The translations under genes and the position numbers were made by a program. Source: Korobacter sp036501185 (lineage in GTDB: Bacteria > Acidobacteriota > Terriglobia > Terriglobales > Acidobacteriaceae). Taken from it: 64,000 bases of DNA. The notes beneath the pieces are model-generated. The model saw only the letters and a list, made by a program, of their open reading frames with translations, was not told the DNA's origin and did not search any database. The stretch is from positions 1 to 64,000 of the forward strand of contig DASYAU010000016.1 in assembly GCA_036501185.1 (NCBI GenBank). The letters are read 5' to 3'. This document shows positions 51,838-60,611 of this stretch, piece after piece (the first letter of the stretch is position 1; each line of letters begins with the position of its first letter).

Positions 51838-53057
51838 TGGGCGCTCCTTGTCGCTACCAACTGAGGGTCCGCGGCGAGTTGCACGCCGGCGGCGTGCAGT
51901 GCCTGGTCATAGACGTCGAGAAGAGCGGCCAGGTTTTTATCGGTTGTGTAGCGCTGTTCGTACGTGGAGCGAGCGCCGCGACGGAGATGGGCAATCAGCC
52001 CGGGAGATGCGAGCAGCGCAGCCGCGGCCGACTGCAGAGCCTTTGGATTGCCGGCTTCGAACAACAAGCCGTTCTCGCGTTCAATGACAGTTTCGGCGGC
52101 GACTCCGAGATTACTGGCAATGGCGGGGGTGCCGGCGGCGAACGCCTCGGCGATGGTGAGGCCGAAGGTTTCGTAACAGATGGATGGGAAGATAAGTGCG
52201 GTGGCACGCTGCATGAGCCCGGCGATGGTAGTGCGATCGCATGAGCCGAGGTACTCGATATTCGGCTGAGTGGCAGCGGCGGCGAGGACTTCGGATTTCA
52301 AAGGGCCATCGCCGGCGATTTTGAGCGGCAAACCGAGACCGCCTTGGAGAGCGGCAGCCTGAAGCAGAACGCGAATGCCCTTCTCCGGCGAAAGACGGCC
52401 CGCAAAGAGGAAATGGTTGCCGTCACCGCGGCCGATGCCGGGATCGGCGACGGGATTCGGTTTGACGACGATGCGATCGGCGGGAACGGTCTTTGAGCGA
52501 ATGAAGAGTTCGCGCGCGAATTCGCTGACGGCGATGTAACGATGGACGCGGTTGCGCCAGGTCCCGCGGACACGATGAGCAGCAGTCATGCCAGCGACTA
52601 CGGCACTGGCGCCGCCACTTCCGCGATAACACTTGTGAAGGACACCGGGAAACGCCAGGGTGCGGCCGACGCACTTCTCGCAGGGGCTGCCATTACGGAA
52701 CAACTGGGCATTCACGCAGAGAAGGCGGTAGTTGTGCAGGCTCTGGACAACGGCACAGTGGCTGTCGAGGGCGGCGTCGTAAACGGAGGGCGAGAGGCGC
52801 GGAAGAAAGTTATGGACGTGGACAACGTCGGGACGAAATGCGGCGATGCGCTGCGCGGCAAGACGATAGGAATTGCGAGAGTAAAAGGCATCGCGTGCAG
52901 CACGAAGTTGCGACGAGGCGGAGACAATGCCGTCGTTGTCAGTGATAAAGACTTCGACGGCGATCCCAGCAGCGGTAAGCATTTCGCTTTCCTGGCGCAC
53001 GACGGCATCCTCGCCACCCGCGAATTGATACCGGTTGTGCAAGATCAGCACACGCAC
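51834..53057 (-). CDS. Glycosyltransferase family 4 (GT-B)
   Basis: 407 residues. MRVLILHNRYQFAGGEDAVV is the N-domain start, and VVHVHNFLPRLSPSVY is the acceptor-domain motif. HFLFAGRLSPEKGIRVLLQA and the E-x7-E in CYETFGLTIAEAFAAG form the donor site, with VKPNPVADPGI before it. A Cys-rich stretch (LCVNAQLFRNGSPCEKCVGR) in the N-domain is typical of some GT4 enzymes with a bound metal. It belongs to the exopolysaccharide operon; its stop overlaps the TagB-like ATG, and the wza stop lies 15 bases upstream. Sugar unknown. Confidence 0.88.
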   Translation of the reverse strand: MRVLILHNRYQFAGGEDAVVRQESEMLTAAGIAVEVFITDNDGIVSASSQLRAARDAFYSRNSYRLAAQRIAAFRPDVVHVHNFLPRLSPSVYDAALDSHCAVVQSLHNYRLLCVNAQLFRNGSPCEKCVGRTLAFPGVLHKCYRGSGGASAVVAGMTAAHRVRGTWRNRVHRYIAVSEFARELFIRSKTVPADRIVVKPNPVADPGIGRGDGNHFLFAGRLSPEKGIRVLLQAAALQGGLGLPLKIAGDGPLKSEVLAAAATQPNIEYLGSCDRTTIAGLMQRATALIFPSICYETFGLTIAEAFAAGTPAIASNLGVAAETVIERENGLLFEAGNPKALQSAAAALLASPGLIAHLRRGARSTYEQRYTTDKNLAALLDVYDQALHAAGVQLAADPQLVATRSAH

Positions 53058-53072
53058 GCGGATCTCCTGGGC

Positions 53073-54074
53073 CTACCGAAGCGTGTAGATCGTCGCAGAA
53101 GCAGCTGAGCCCAATACCTGCCGGCCGGTGAGGAATGCCGATTTGAGCTTATTGTTGGGCACAAAGACGACGTCCTCGGCCTGCAACGCAAGCGGGAACG
53201 CCTTGCCATCAGCAAACTTCGAGTACTTTCCTTCGATCTCGGAGACGCTGCCGTCGGGATTCTTGCGGAGCACGCGGACGCGAGTGACGGCGGCTTCGGG
53301 AGTGGTGCCGAGGGCAAGCGCGATCGCCTGGCCGACATCGAGGTCGCCGGATTCCTGCATGAGATAGCCGCCCGGACGTAATACCGAACCGAGGACGTAA
53401 ACGATGCCAGCGCGCTTCACGAGAACGGAATCGCCGGGGCCGATCAGGGTGTTGAGCGCGACTTGATCGTTCACCGAGCGTTTGTAGTGAATGGTCTCAG
53501 TCACATCATCCGGCTTGCCGGCGCGATGAACGATGACCTCATTACCCGCAACCGTGGTCTGTCCTCCGGCTTGCGCGAGGACGTCGATGAGCTTACGCGG
53601 TTCGAGGGCCGGGTAACGGCCGGGAGCGTTGACTTCGCCGAGCACGACGATGTTCTGCGCGCCGAATTCATCAACGTTGACGACAACGTGCGGAGCTTTG
53701 AGGATTTCTTCGGCGACCAGCTTATCGCTGATTGCGGACTCCGCTTCGCGCAGGGTCATCGATTCGATGTGGATGTCGCCGGCAAGAGGAACAGAGATAT
53801 TCCCTTGGGCATCGATGCGATAGCTCCCGTCGATATCGGGTTCCTCAAAGACACGGACATCGATCATGCTGCCGGTGGCGAGCTTCATGGTGGAGAGTCC
53901 TTCGGTGGCTACCGATGGGCCCGAGCGAAATTGAGGGATGGCCGCGCTGCGGGCACTGCGCGAAGCCAATGCTGCGGCATCGGCCGAACTTGCGCCTACT
54001 GGGTTCACCGCCTGGGCCGCCACAAGGGTCGCGGCGGCGAGGGTAAATATCGAGATTTGCAGCAGTCGGCTCAT
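53073..54074 (-). CDS. Wza-type polysaccharide export protein (SLBB domains)
   Basis: 333 residues from the ATG at 54074 (MSRLLQISIFTLAAATLVAA), with AGGGG upstream; the frame runs to 54119 without a signal peptide there. The poly_export domain (MIDVRVFEEPDIDGSYRID, NISVPLAGDIHIESMTLREA) is followed by two SLBB parts (NIVVLGEVNAPGRYPAL and VYVLGSVLRPGGYLMQ). It should form the outer-membrane channel for the polymer. No lipobox Cys is present at the signal-peptide end, unlike E. coli Wza, so anchoring may differ. It is ten bases after wzc. Confidence 0.88.
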   Translation of the reverse strand: MSRLLQISIFTLAAATLVAAQAVNPVGASSADAAALASRSARSAAIPQFRSGPSVATEGLSTMKLATGSMIDVRVFEEPDIDGSYRIDAQGNISVPLAGDIHIESMTLREAESAISDKLVAEEILKAPHVVVNVDEFGAQNIVVLGEVNAPGRYPALEPRKLIDVLAQAGGQTTVAGNEVIVHRAGKPDDVTETIHYKRSVNDQVALNTLIGPGDSVLVKRAGIVYVLGSVLRPGGYLMQESGDLDVGQAIALALGTTPEAAVTRVRVLRKNPDGSVSEIEGKYSKFADGKAFPLALQAEDVVFVPNNKLKSAFLTGRQVLGSAASATIYTLR

Positions 54075-54084
54075 CGGAACGCCC

Positions 54085-56406
54085 CTACGCTTTTGCTGAA
54101 TAGTAGCTGTTGTTTCCACCGTAATATCCGTTCGTGTAGTAGTACTCGGCAGAGTGAATGTTCACCGCGTTGAGAATAAGTCCGCGGGGATTGATGCCCT
54201 GGCGCTGCAGGCGTTCAATGGTCCGCATGAGCGCAGGACGCGTGGTGGACCCTGAACGGGCGACCACGAGGACGGCATCCATCTTGACCGAGATAATCGC
54301 AGCATCGGTGACGAGCATGGAGGGCGGGCTGTCAACCACCACCAAGTCGTAGTCTTTTGAGAACTGGGCGAGCAGGTCCGAGAACACTCGCGACGACAAC
54401 AGTTCCGCGGGATTGGGAGGAACTGGACCGGCCGCCAGAATGAAGAGGTTTTCGTTACTCGGGCTGCGACGGATCAACTCGGCGGGGTTGGCATTGGAAG
54501 TGAGCAAGTTGCTGAGGCCAAGGCCGTCATAATTCGGCACGTAGCGTTGCAACGACGGCTTGCGCAAATCGGCGTCGATGACGAGAACGCGGGTGCCCAT
54601 TTGTGCGAAACACGCCGCGAGGTTGTAAACCGTGGTGGTCTTACCTTCCGCAGGCAGCGAGCTTGTGATCATCATGGTGCGCGGCGGGGCGCCTGCCTGC
54701 GAGAGCAAGATGGTAGTGCGCAGCGCCCGGTAAGCCTCGCTGACCATGGAGTTCGGCTCGGTGAGAACGAAGCTGCTCATCACCCCGTGGCCGTTCTCCG
54801 GAACTGGAAGCTTGCGCTTCTCAGCCTGGCGACGGGCAACATCGAAGGAAGGTATGTTGCCGAGCACGGGCAGGCGGGTGAGGCCTTCGACTTCGACGCT
54901 GGTCACGACGGCGTCGTCGAGATTATCGAAAATGAAGGCGAGCACGACGCCGAAGAACAGACCGAGCACCACCGCAGCGGCGGTATAAAGCACCGGCTTG
55001 GGATGCGCGGCCTTGGCAGGCGCCAGCGCGCTGCTGATGATGGCAATGTTGGAGCTCTGGGTGCCTTCCTGGAGCTTCGATTCCTGCAACTTCGTGTAGA
55101 GATCTTCGTACAAGCGGCGAGTGGAATCGGCTTCCTGCTGAAGCACGGCCAGGCGGATCTGCGCGTCGTTGCTCTTATTGGCCTCCGCTTCCTTGGCAGT
55201 GTAATCAGCACGCAAACCATCTTCCGCTTTCTTCGCGATCTCGTAATCAAGTTCAGTGCGATTGACGATGCGCTTTACTTCTTCCTTCATCTGCGCGTCT
55301 AACTCGCCGAGTTGACGATCGAGGTCGACGAGGTGGGGGTTCTTGGCGCCCATGGTTTGCAAGGCGGTGGCTAACTGAAGCTTAAGGGAGACCTGCTGTT
55401 GGCGCATGGCCATGATGCCATTGAACAGGCCGGGGTCTGCCTGTGTGCCACCCGGACCAGAGGCCTGGCTGGAAGCAGCCATGTTCACGAGAGCGTCGAC
55501 ATCACCCGCTTTCGCGAGCCGATAAATGGCCTCGCGGCTAATACGCGCAGCTTCGGCGTTAACGAGGTCCTGGTTCGCCTGGATGAGGCGGTCGACGACG
55601 GGGTTGTGGATTACCGGCGCGGCGCCAGGCTGGCCGGAATCGAAGCTCGGCACTGCAATGATGCCGCTTTTGCGTTCGTACTCGATGAGGTTTTCCTGGG
55701 CCTTCTGCACCTGCCGGTTGAGATCGCCGATCTGTTGCTCCATCCAGTCGGAAGCCTGGACGGTACTGGAGTTGCGACGCGCGAGCAGGTCCTTCACGTA
55801 CTGATCGATGAGCGAATTGGTGACCTGGGCGGCGTACTTGGAATCCGGGTCTTCAAAGCTAAGCTGGATGAGACGAGTGTTGGGAATGGGATTGATGGTG
55901 AGCCGATCTTCGAATTCCTTGAGCAGTGCTTCACGTCTGCGGGGAGCTTCACGCAGGGGCTTGCCAGCTTCCTGCGGCTTACGCTGGCTGCCGAGCAGGT
56001 GCCAGTACTTCATCCAGTGATCTTCGAAGTGGATGCGCTCGATGGTCTCGATGCCGAGATCATCGCTTTGCAGAATGCCGACCTGCGTCTGGATGTCGGT
56101 CTTAACATCATCGCCACCGCTGATGGTGCTGGCGAGCGAGCCCAGGGCGTCGGCGAGGGGATCGGACTGCTCCCGCTGAACCTCGATGGTAGCCATAGAG
56201 CTGTAGTAGGCGCGTAAGACAAGGCAGAGCACCAAAGCGAGAGCGCTGCAGGCGATCGTGGTGATGAGGATGGTGCGCTTTCGCTTACGCAAAACACGAA
56301 TCGCTTGTCGCATCGATATGTCTTGCGTCTCGAATCCGTCCGAGAGCGCCGGGTTATCTTGAGCAAACACAGACGGGACAAGCGCGTTTTGTGAGCGAGT
56401 TGACAT
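54085..56406 (-). CDS. wzc: Wzc-type chain-length determinant and tyrosine autokinase
   Basis: 773 residues, a fused form. An N-terminal Wzz domain (TM1 TILITTIACSALALVLCLVL, long coiled coil with LEQLL-like heptads, TM2 VLYTAAAVVLGLFFGVVLAF) leads to a BY-kinase: Walker A SSLPAEGKTTTVYN, Walker A' VLVIDADLRKP, Walker B LVVVDSPPSML. The C-terminus is a Tyr cluster (EYYYTNGYYGG, NNSYYSAK), the autophosphorylation tail that controls polymer length. A 147-base leader with a hairpin lies upstream. It is the core regulator of the Wzx/Wzy export machine. Confidence 0.93.
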   Translation of the reverse strand: MSTRSQNALVPSVFAQDNPALSDGFETQDISMRQAIRVLRKRKRTILITTIACSALALVLCLVLRAYYSSMATIEVQREQSDPLADALGSLASTISGGDDVKTDIQTQVGILQSDDLGIETIERIHFEDHWMKYWHLLGSQRKPQEAGKPLREAPRRREALLKEFEDRLTINPIPNTRLIQLSFEDPDSKYAAQVTNSLIDQYVKDLLARRNSSTVQASDWMEQQIGDLNRQVQKAQENLIEYERKSGIIAVPSFDSGQPGAAPVIHNPVVDRLIQANQDLVNAEAARISREAIYRLAKAGDVDALVNMAASSQASGPGGTQADPGLFNGIMAMRQQQVSLKLQLATALQTMGAKNPHLVDLDRQLGELDAQMKEEVKRIVNRTELDYEIAKKAEDGLRADYTAKEAEANKSNDAQIRLAVLQQEADSTRRLYEDLYTKLQESKLQEGTQSSNIAIISSALAPAKAAHPKPVLYTAAAVVLGLFFGVVLAFIFDNLDDAVVTSVEVEGLTRLPVLGNIPSFDVARRQAEKRKLPVPENGHGVMSSFVLTEPNSMVSEAYRALRTTILLSQAGAPPRTMMITSSLPAEGKTTTVYNLAACFAQMGTRVLVIDADLRKPSLQRYVPNYDGLGLSNLLTSNANPAELIRRSPSNENLFILAAGPVPPNPAELLSSRVFSDLLAQFSKDYDLVVVDSPPSMLVTDAAIISVKMDAVLVVARSGSTTRPALMRTIERLQRQGINPRGLILNAVNIHSAEYYYTNGYYGGNNSYYSAKA

Positions 56407-56553
56407 GGACCTGAACTGCTCCTTTTCTTTCTCTAGCCCAGACTTACAAATGGACGGTCAGGCAGCGGGTTTCCCCGCTGGTACCTGGCAGCAACCCTGC
56501 ACGAACAGCGTGTACTCGGGAGTGAGCTTTGATTGCGGAACTTACCTGCCATT
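56407..56553 (-). promoter_or_regulatory. 147-base leader of wzc with a stable hairpin
   Basis: On minus a perfect six-base stem AGCGGG and CCCGCT closes a GAAA tetraloop (AGCGGGGAAACCCGCT, plus positions 56464-56479), with CTGCCAGGTACC before it. No U-run follows, so a classic terminator is unlikely. GGAG lies just before the wzc ATG. It may control wzc expression or be a 5' UTR structure; no known riboswitch consensus was recognised. Confidence 0.35.
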
Positions 56554-57363
56554 CTAAACAGGAGTGCGCCTGAAACCAAGAATCTGGCTTGTAATTGCGA
56601 ACATAAACTTAGGGTTATTCACTAAGTATCTTCTACCCAATCTTCGGGGCTCCTGAAAGAGCCGATGGGCCCACTGCAAACCCGAACGTTTCACCCAGCG
56701 CGGAGAATCCTGAATACGGCCGGTGTGCACATCAAAAGCAGCGCCGACACCGCACATCACGGTGGCGTCGAGTAGGGGGAGGTACTCGGCCATGAACCTC
56801 TCCTGTTTCGGAGTGCTGAGCCCAACCCAGAAGAAATCGGGCCGGCACTGCGCCACGGTGGCCTGAAGATCGGAACGCTCGCGGTCGTTAAGAGGACGAA
56901 ACGGCGGAGTATACGTACCGACGACGCGAAGGCCGGGAAATTTTTCGGTCAGCGAGGACTTCAATTCTTCAGCAACGCCGGTATTGCCGCCATAGAAGAA
57001 ATGGGTATAGCCCTTCGCAACCGAACGGCGGCAAACTTCGAGCATCATATCGGGGCCATACACGCGATCCATGTGAGACTGACCGTACCAACGTCCGACC
57101 CAAACGGTTGGCATGCCGTCAGGCGTAGTGAGCAACGAACGGTTGAGAGTGGAGCGAAGCGAGTGGTCACGCTGGGCTTCCATGATGCCGTGCACCCCGG
57201 TGACGCAGACGTAGCCCTTCTCGCGCGATTCCACGGCGCGCTCGAGAGTGTCGACGGCGAGATCCATGTTGATGGCATGGACGCCCACCCCGAGGATATT
57301 GCAGCGCTGCAACTCCCCGGCTACACCCGACTTCTGTTCTTCGGCTGCGGCGTTTGCACTCAT
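56554..57363 (-). CDS. WecG/TagA/CpsF-family glycosyltransferase
   Basis: 269 residues, family-typical length. ILGVGVHAINMDLAVDTLER opens the fold, LLTTPDGMPTVWVGR carries the active-site Asp, GGNTGVAEELKSSLTEKFPG and RPDFFWVGLSTPKQERFMAEY are signature blocks, and GVGAAFDVHTGRIQDSPRW ends the core. It adds the second sugar (a ManNAc-like unit) to an undecaprenyl-PP-sugar. The TagA member of the same family starts wall teichoic acid linkage units, which matches the TagB and TagD homologues in this operon. It follows the initiating transferase by 65 bases. Confidence 0.9.
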   Translation of the reverse strand: MSANAAAEEQKSGVAGELQRCNILGVGVHAINMDLAVDTLERAVESREKGYVCVTGVHGIMEAQRDHSLRSTLNRSLLTTPDGMPTVWVGRWYGQSHMDRVYGPDMMLEVCRRSVAKGYTHFFYGGNTGVAEELKSSLTEKFPGLRVVGTYTPPFRPLNDRERSDLQATVAQCRPDFFWVGLSTPKQERFMAEYLPLLDATVMCGVGAAFDVHTGRIQDSPRWVKRSGLQWAHRLFQEPRRLGRRYLVNNPKFMFAITSQILGFRRTPV

Positions 57364-57428
57364 CCCAGGCTGACGTTTCTCCGAATGGCTTTCAAGTTAT
57401 TTCCAAGACTTCTTCGTCGCCGCGAACC

Positions 57429-58904
57429 TCAGACGCCGCGCGCAGCAAAGAGCGCGGTGTGCACGAGGATGGCAAGGTCGAGGAAGAAGCTACGATTGCG
57501 GACGTAATAGAGGTCGTATTCGATGTTTTCGTGAATGAGATAGGCGCGATCGGCCGATAGCTGCCACAGACCGGTGATGCCGGGAGTGACTTCGAGGCGA
57601 CGGCGCTGGGCGGGGCTATAAGTCTCGACGATAAAGGGCATTTCCGGACGCGGGCCAACCAAAGCCATGTCGCCGCGCAGAACGTTCAATAGCTGCGGGA
57701 GTTCATCGAGGCTGGTACGGCGCAGGAAACGACCAACCGGAGTAATACGCGGATCGCCGGCCTTTCGGGGGGAAAATGCATAGACCGGTACGTCTGTGTA
57801 CATGGAGCGGAACTTAAACATCGGGAAGATGGTTCCGCGGCGACCTACACGCTCCTGCACGAAGAAAACGGGCCCTTTGGAAGAAAACTTGACCAATGCG
57901 ACGAGGGATAAAAGTACCGGGGCGAGCAAGATGAGAAGCAAGAGGCTGACGACGACATCGAAGCAGCGCTTGGCAACGTCGTAGAGCTTCATTTCAGGGG
58001 TAGCAGCGCGCTGGGAAAAGAGGAACCCGTCAATCTCGAGATATTCGTAGGAGTGCTCATCGCCAACGTGACCGGGGGGAAAGAGCACGGAGACGCCGGC
58101 CTCGTGCGCAGCCGCGAGAATGGTCCGGCACGCTGCGTCTGCGGGGGGCTCGCTCAAGATGACGGTGCTGACTTCGAGTTCGCGAAGGAGGTCGACGTTA
58201 ATGGGGCCGGGCAAAACCTTGGCACTCTGACGGCGATGATAGGAAGCTTCGAAGACCTCACGGCCGGACATATTCTCGTTCTCGTCTACGAAAGCGATGG
58301 GACGGAAACCGAGCTTAGGGGAGCGCAGAAGCGCGGAGTAGACCTTACGAGCGGGACGTCCGCTGCCATAAATAATGGAGGGACGGCCGAAATTGCTGAC
58401 ACGGCAGATGGCGCCGGTGAGGCGATACATGAGCTGGCGCTCGATCATCAACACGAGGGGAGCACCGATGGCGACGAACAGAACGAGCAAGCGTGAGTAA
58501 GGGTGTCCGGAAAAATATGCGAGCGGGAAAAACAGCAAGATGCCATACGAGGTGGTGCGGAGAATACGTTCGGTTTCGCGCACGCCAAGCAAACTGCCGG
58601 ACTTGTATTCGCCAAAATTTTCGAGGAGGAGTACGCAGAGCCCAGCAAAAGCGACGGCGCCCAAGGTGATCCAGGAAGAGGGATAGCTGACGCGACGACC
58701 AACGTGGCTGAAGCGATAGACGAAGTCGGCAGCGAAGACTGCGAGAACAATCGCAAGGAAATCGAAGAGGCGCTCACCGATGCCGATCCATATCGCAAGG
58801 ACAGCAGAGTCGCGGATGGAGAGTTGCGGCGACGCAGCGACCGCACCGAGGGAGGCGATACGGGTTTGCGAGGCGGAGCGTTCGAAATTGGCTGGGGTCG
58901 CCAT
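57429..58904 (-). CDS. Initiating sugar-phosphate transferase (polyprenyl glycosylphosphotransferase)
   Basis: 491 residues. Four or five membrane helices (FLAIVLAVFAADFVYRF, LGAVAFAGLCVLLLENFGEY, GILLFFPLAYFSG, LVLFVAIGAPLVLMIE) precede a Rossmann-like middle domain. The catalytic Bac_transf domain is complete: KRCFDVVVSLLLLILLAPVL, GPVFFVQERVGRRG, MFKFRSMYTD, GRFLRRTSLDELPQLLNVL, VGPRPEMP and ITGLWQLS. It transfers a hexose 1-phosphate from a UDP-sugar to undecaprenyl phosphate and so starts repeat-unit synthesis. It is the first gene of the exopolysaccharide operon, behind a 513-base leader region. Confidence 0.92.
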   Translation of the reverse strand: MATPANFERSASQTRIASLGAVAASPQLSIRDSAVLAIWIGIGERLFDFLAIVLAVFAADFVYRFSHVGRRVSYPSSWITLGAVAFAGLCVLLLENFGEYKSGSLLGVRETERILRTTSYGILLFFPLAYFSGHPYSRLLVLFVAIGAPLVLMIERQLMYRLTGAICRVSNFGRPSIIYGSGRPARKVYSALLRSPKLGFRPIAFVDENENMSGREVFEASYHRRQSAKVLPGPINVDLLRELEVSTVILSEPPADAACRTILAAAHEAGVSVLFPPGHVGDEHSYEYLEIDGFLFSQRAATPEMKLYDVAKRCFDVVVSLLLLILLAPVLLSLVALVKFSSKGPVFFVQERVGRRGTIFPMFKFRSMYTDVPVYAFSPRKAGDPRITPVGRFLRRTSLDELPQLLNVLRGDMALVGPRPEMPFIVETYSPAQRRRLEVTPGITGLWQLSADRAYLIHENIEYDLYYVRNRSFFLDLAILVHTALFAARGV

Positions 58905-59417
58905 TTTTTATCGATCGATTGAAAGTACTGAGCCCATATTGCCGCAGCAACGACATCAACACAGCCATTCCTCTTACTTGAGGAAATGGATATCCGAAGA
59001 CTCCCCGCCGGGAGGAGCCTTGAGAGGGCGCAAGATTCCTGAAAGAAAAACCCGTGCCGCGCCAGACCCAGAGAAGTCCGCTAGCAGCGCGCGTCCGTGC
59101 GGTGCCAGGCGGTTCGGCAGACCGCCGTATGACACTCACATCTGCGTACAGCTCTCAATAGAGCAATCGGTTGGTGGAACAAAGACAAAACCCCACTGGC
59201 CGTCCCGAATTACCGGGAACCAAAATTGCCGTGTAAAGCGTAACGCGTGGGTGGCGGACTGCTGCACCTAAAATTAACTGAGAAAGTACCCCAATTTCAC
59301 CGTAGAGGCAACGAAAAAGCGGTGTTTATACGTAAGGGACGCCCTCCTAAATGGAGCTTCGTACGGCACTTGCCGCGAAGGAGGATGGAGTTGAACATCC
59401 GAGAGCGGCGGGGCGGC
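58905..59417. other. Region before the exopolysaccharide operon
   Basis: 513 bases without a gene. On minus it carries a promoter-like sequence at 59209-59237 and, further down, small hairpins (GGCGGT/ACCGCC at 59108-59126 and CTCCC/GGGAG at about 59001-59015), leaving a long 5' leader of about 300 bases for the operon. None matches a riboswitch known to me. Confidence 0.4.
59209..59237 (-). promoter_or_regulatory. Possible sigma-70-type promoter of the exopolysaccharide operon
   Basis: On minus, TTTACA (plus 59232-59237) and GGTAAT (plus 59209-59214) are separated by 17 bases. Both are partial matches to the -35 and -10 boxes. It lies about 300 bases before the first operon gene. Confidence 0.3.
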
Positions 59418-60611
59418 TCAGTGATAAATGTGAACGTGAGAGACAACACGGCTGATGACACCGCTGGGGCTCGGCGCGTCGGGCTTGAGGCCGTGGTCGA
59501 GCGAGGAAAAGAGACCGATGAGTTGGCCGAGGATGACGTCGACGGGGACGCGATAGTCATCTGGAATATCGGGGGCCGAGGTGAGGGCAATGAGGTGGTC
59601 GGCGAGATTGTGAAGATCGACATCCGCGGGCGCGACGGCGATGCGAACCCGGCCGAGTTGCTTCTCGAAAATCTCCTTCAGAAGGTCGAGTTCAAATTTC
59701 CGACGACGTTCGTCAGCGGAGATGAACGTGACGATGAGCGTCTCGGCGTCTAACGCGGACATGGGGCCATGACGAAGGCCCATTGTGGATTCGGAGAAGG
59801 CAGAGATCGCGCCCGCAGTGAGCTCCAGGCACTTCAAAGATGACTCGGTGGCGGCCGCGGCCATGGCGCCGGTCCCGACAAAACATGCTTTGCGGCAGTG
59901 GAGGCGGCTGGCATTTTCGGCGATGGCGGGAGCTTGCTGGAGGATTTCATTGCCCATGCGAACCAGGGATTCGAGGATGGGCTTGTACTGATCGAGCGAG
60001 CGAAGATGGGCGAGGCAGTGACCGGCGAGCACCATGTTGGTGAAGGAGCTGGTCATGGCGAGGCCGCGATCGTTGACGGCGTCGGCAAGGAGAAGGACGT
60101 AGGCGCTCGACTGGCCGGCGCAGAGTTCCGACATTTTGCCGTACTGGTTGCAGGAGACAACGAGATGGTGGACATGCGGATATTTCCGCATCGCCATTTC
60201 GAGAACGCCGACGCCTTCCGAGCTGTCGCCGGAGCGAGAGAACGAGATCCAGAGATAGGGACGGTTGGGGAGGACGTAGCTCTCCATGTTGGTGATGAGC
60301 TCGGTGCTGGGAACGGCGATGACGTCGCATTGCCACTGCTGGCGGAGGATGCTGGCGAGGGCGCGGCCGATGTAGTCGGAGGTGCCGGCGCCGATGAGAT
60401 AGACGGTGGGAGAACTGGCGAGAATTGGATTGAGGAATTTTTGGAGGTTCTCTTTTTCACGCGAGATGCGAGAGTAGGTTTCCTGCCAGGATGTGGGTTG
60501 CTGAACGATTTCCGTGGGCGTGTGCAACAGGCCTCGCGCGGATTTTTCTTCGTGCGACAGATCGACCAATTCGACGAGCGGGTTCTTGAGGCCGGATTGC
60601 TTGACGGTCAT
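59418..60611 (-). CDS. agaS: AgaS-type SIS sugar isomerase
   Basis: 397 residues with two SIS domains. LIGAGTSDYIGRALASIL and ISFSRSGDSSEGVGVLEMA are the first, CFVGTGAMAAAATESSLKCLELTAG and STMGLRHGPMSAL are the second. GVISRVVSHVHIY resembles the AgaS C-terminus. AgaS converts galactosamine 6-phosphate (or a ketose phosphate) to tagatose 6-phosphate. Its ATG overlaps the galactosidase stop (ATGA). With the PfkB kinase of the tagatose-6-phosphate type upstream, this fits galactosamine or galactoside breakdown. Confidence 0.9.
   Translation of the reverse strand: MTVKQSGLKNPLVELVDLSHEEKSARGLLHTPTEIVQQPTSWQETYSRISREKENLQKFLNPILASSPTVYLIGAGTSDYIGRALASILRQQWQCDVIAVPSTELITNMESYVLPNRPYLWISFSRSGDSSEGVGVLEMAMRKYPHVHHLVVSCNQYGKMSELCAGQSSAYVLLLADAVNDRGLAMTSSFTNMVLAGHCLAHLRSLDQYKPILESLVRMGNEILQQAPAIAENASRLHCRKACFVGTGAMAAAATESSLKCLELTAGAISAFSESTMGLRHGPMSALDAETLIVTFISADERRRKFELDLLKEIFEKQLGRVRIAVAPADVDLHNLADHLIALTSAPDIPDDYRVPVDVILGQLIGLFSSLDHGLKPDAPSPSGVISRVVSHVHIYH

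Noticed and set aside
58905..59417. Cyclic di-GMP or other riboswitch in the exopolysaccharide leader
   Set aside because: Some hairpins exist, but none of the conserved GEMM cores could be matched; also not for the wzc leader.
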